Of a DNA stretch of 5,906 nt, positions 5,411-5,906 are shown piece after piece. This DNA is from a bacterium. GTDB taxonomy: Bacteria; JAMCPX01. Position 1 is the stretch's first letter; each line of letters opens with the position of its first letter. The translations under genes were made by a program, and so were the position numbers. Location: positions 1 to 5,906 of the forward strand of contig DAHXOM010000368.1 of assembly GCA_027364825.1 (NCBI GenBank), given 5' to 3'. The notes beneath the pieces were generated by a model. That model did no database searches. It was not told the DNA's origin and was given only the letters and a program-made list of their open reading frames with translations.

Positions 5411-5906
5411 CTACTTTATTAACTTGTATATCTTATACCCGGGTATGATCTTTTCCAGGCGGTAATGGGCATGGATATAGCTTATCAACGGCTCGTCAGG
5501 AGAGAATATGCGTGGATCATGCCAGGCCCATCCTCTATGGTGTGTGTACATATGGTGTGCATATTCGAGGGTTAGATCGACGACAATATATTCTGTCTGA
5601 TTTGCTTTCAGTGCCCGTATCACTGACATGGCCTGCTTTTTGGTGTTGTAATAAGGCATGTAGGTATTCAGCGGCGCAGGATTTTCCGTGCCTGTAAGCA
5701 TATAAATCGACGGTGACCAGTAGAGTACAAAGATATACTTCGGCAGTTTACCCCCCATCTCTTCCAAGAAAACCAGGTGATCAGATGTGGGATATGTTAC
5801 CTTGTATGATTTAATCATCCTTACTTTTCCAACAGGTGTTTGCATAACTACCGAGTTATTGTCTACAGTATCGTAAATAAGACTATATGTCCTGTAACTA
5901 TTGTAC
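5411..5906 (-). CDS. C-terminal part of an unidentified protein, possibly a GT-C membrane glycosyltransferase (5' end outside window)
   Basis: The frame is open from the TAG stop at 5411-5413 to the right edge, giving at least 164 codons; the first in-window ATG (5845) is probably internal, as the residues before it (SLIYDTVDNNSVV) continue sensibly and no ribosome site precedes it. There are no long membrane segments in this part. The region KYIFVLYWSPSIYMLTG, then PLNTYMPYYNTKKQAMSVIRAL, NQTEYIVVDL and a final LEKIIPGYKIYKL resembles the soluble C-terminal domain of dolichyl-phosphate-mannose-type (GT39-like) membrane glycosyltransferases, where phrases such as ylTGr.nP and a closing Y..y.vY are usual. 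That is a resemblance from memory; the catalytic N-terminal part is not visible. It is tandem with the toxin-antitoxin operon but separated by 155 bases. Confidence 0.6.
   Translation of the reverse strand, partial: YNSYRTYSLIYDTVDNNSVVMQTPVGKVRMIKSYKVTYPTSDHLVFLEEMGGKLPKYIFVLYWSPSIYMLTGTENPAPLNTYMPYYNTKKQAMSVIRALKANQTEYIVVDLTLEYAHHMYTHHRGWAWHDPRIFSPDEPLISYIHAHYRLEKIIPGYKIYKLIK

Overview
The window reads as ordinary chromosomal DNA from a Gram-negative-type bacterium with medium GC content. Long intact genes are separated by short spacers, with one toxin-antitoxin pair and a few intergenic repeats. The gene set (an acetyl-CoA-synthetase-like ligase, a NAPE-PLD-like hydrolase, a His-rich membrane transporter and a GT-C-like protein) would fit a deltaproteobacterial or Nitrospirota-like environmental organism. 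That placement is only an impression, because no marker gene is present.

Layout: (1) 4-1941, minus strand, a complete acetyl-CoA-synthetase-like AMP-forming ligase with a TTG start, a good Shine-Dalgarno and a good sigma70-type promoter. (2) 2123-2872, minus, a metallo-beta-lactamase-fold hydrolase of the NAPE-PLD-like branch. (3) 3083-3976, minus, a polytopic membrane protein with a His/Cys-rich cytosolic-type loop, probably a metal transporter. (4) 4000-4695, plus, a class I glutamine-amidotransferase-like peptidase C26 (PuuD-like), divergent from gene 3 and separated from it by only 23 bases. (5) 4702-5255, minus, a ribbon-helix-helix antitoxin and MazF/PemK-type toxin overlapping by 4 bases, with their own promoter and a phased operator candidate. 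(6) 5411-5906, minus, the C-terminal part of a protein whose reading frame runs off the right edge; it resembles the soluble tail of a GT-C membrane glycosyltransferase.

The genes do not form an obvious pathway. The three left-hand minus-strand genes have gaps of about 180-210 bases and probably separate promoters. Two features stand out. First, a nearly identical 63-base intergenic repeat, built on a 9-base tandem unit and able to fold into a quasi-palindrome, occurs in the same orientation on both sides of the hydrolase gene. Second, several genes (hydrolase, C26 peptidase, membrane protein, antitoxin) lack a Shine-Dalgarno and have a -10-like box 6-10 bases (only 9 for the membrane protein) before the ATG, suggesting leaderless transcripts. 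In two of them a shared 12-base element lies 8-9 bases before the ATG. I did not find a convincing novel multi-gene system.
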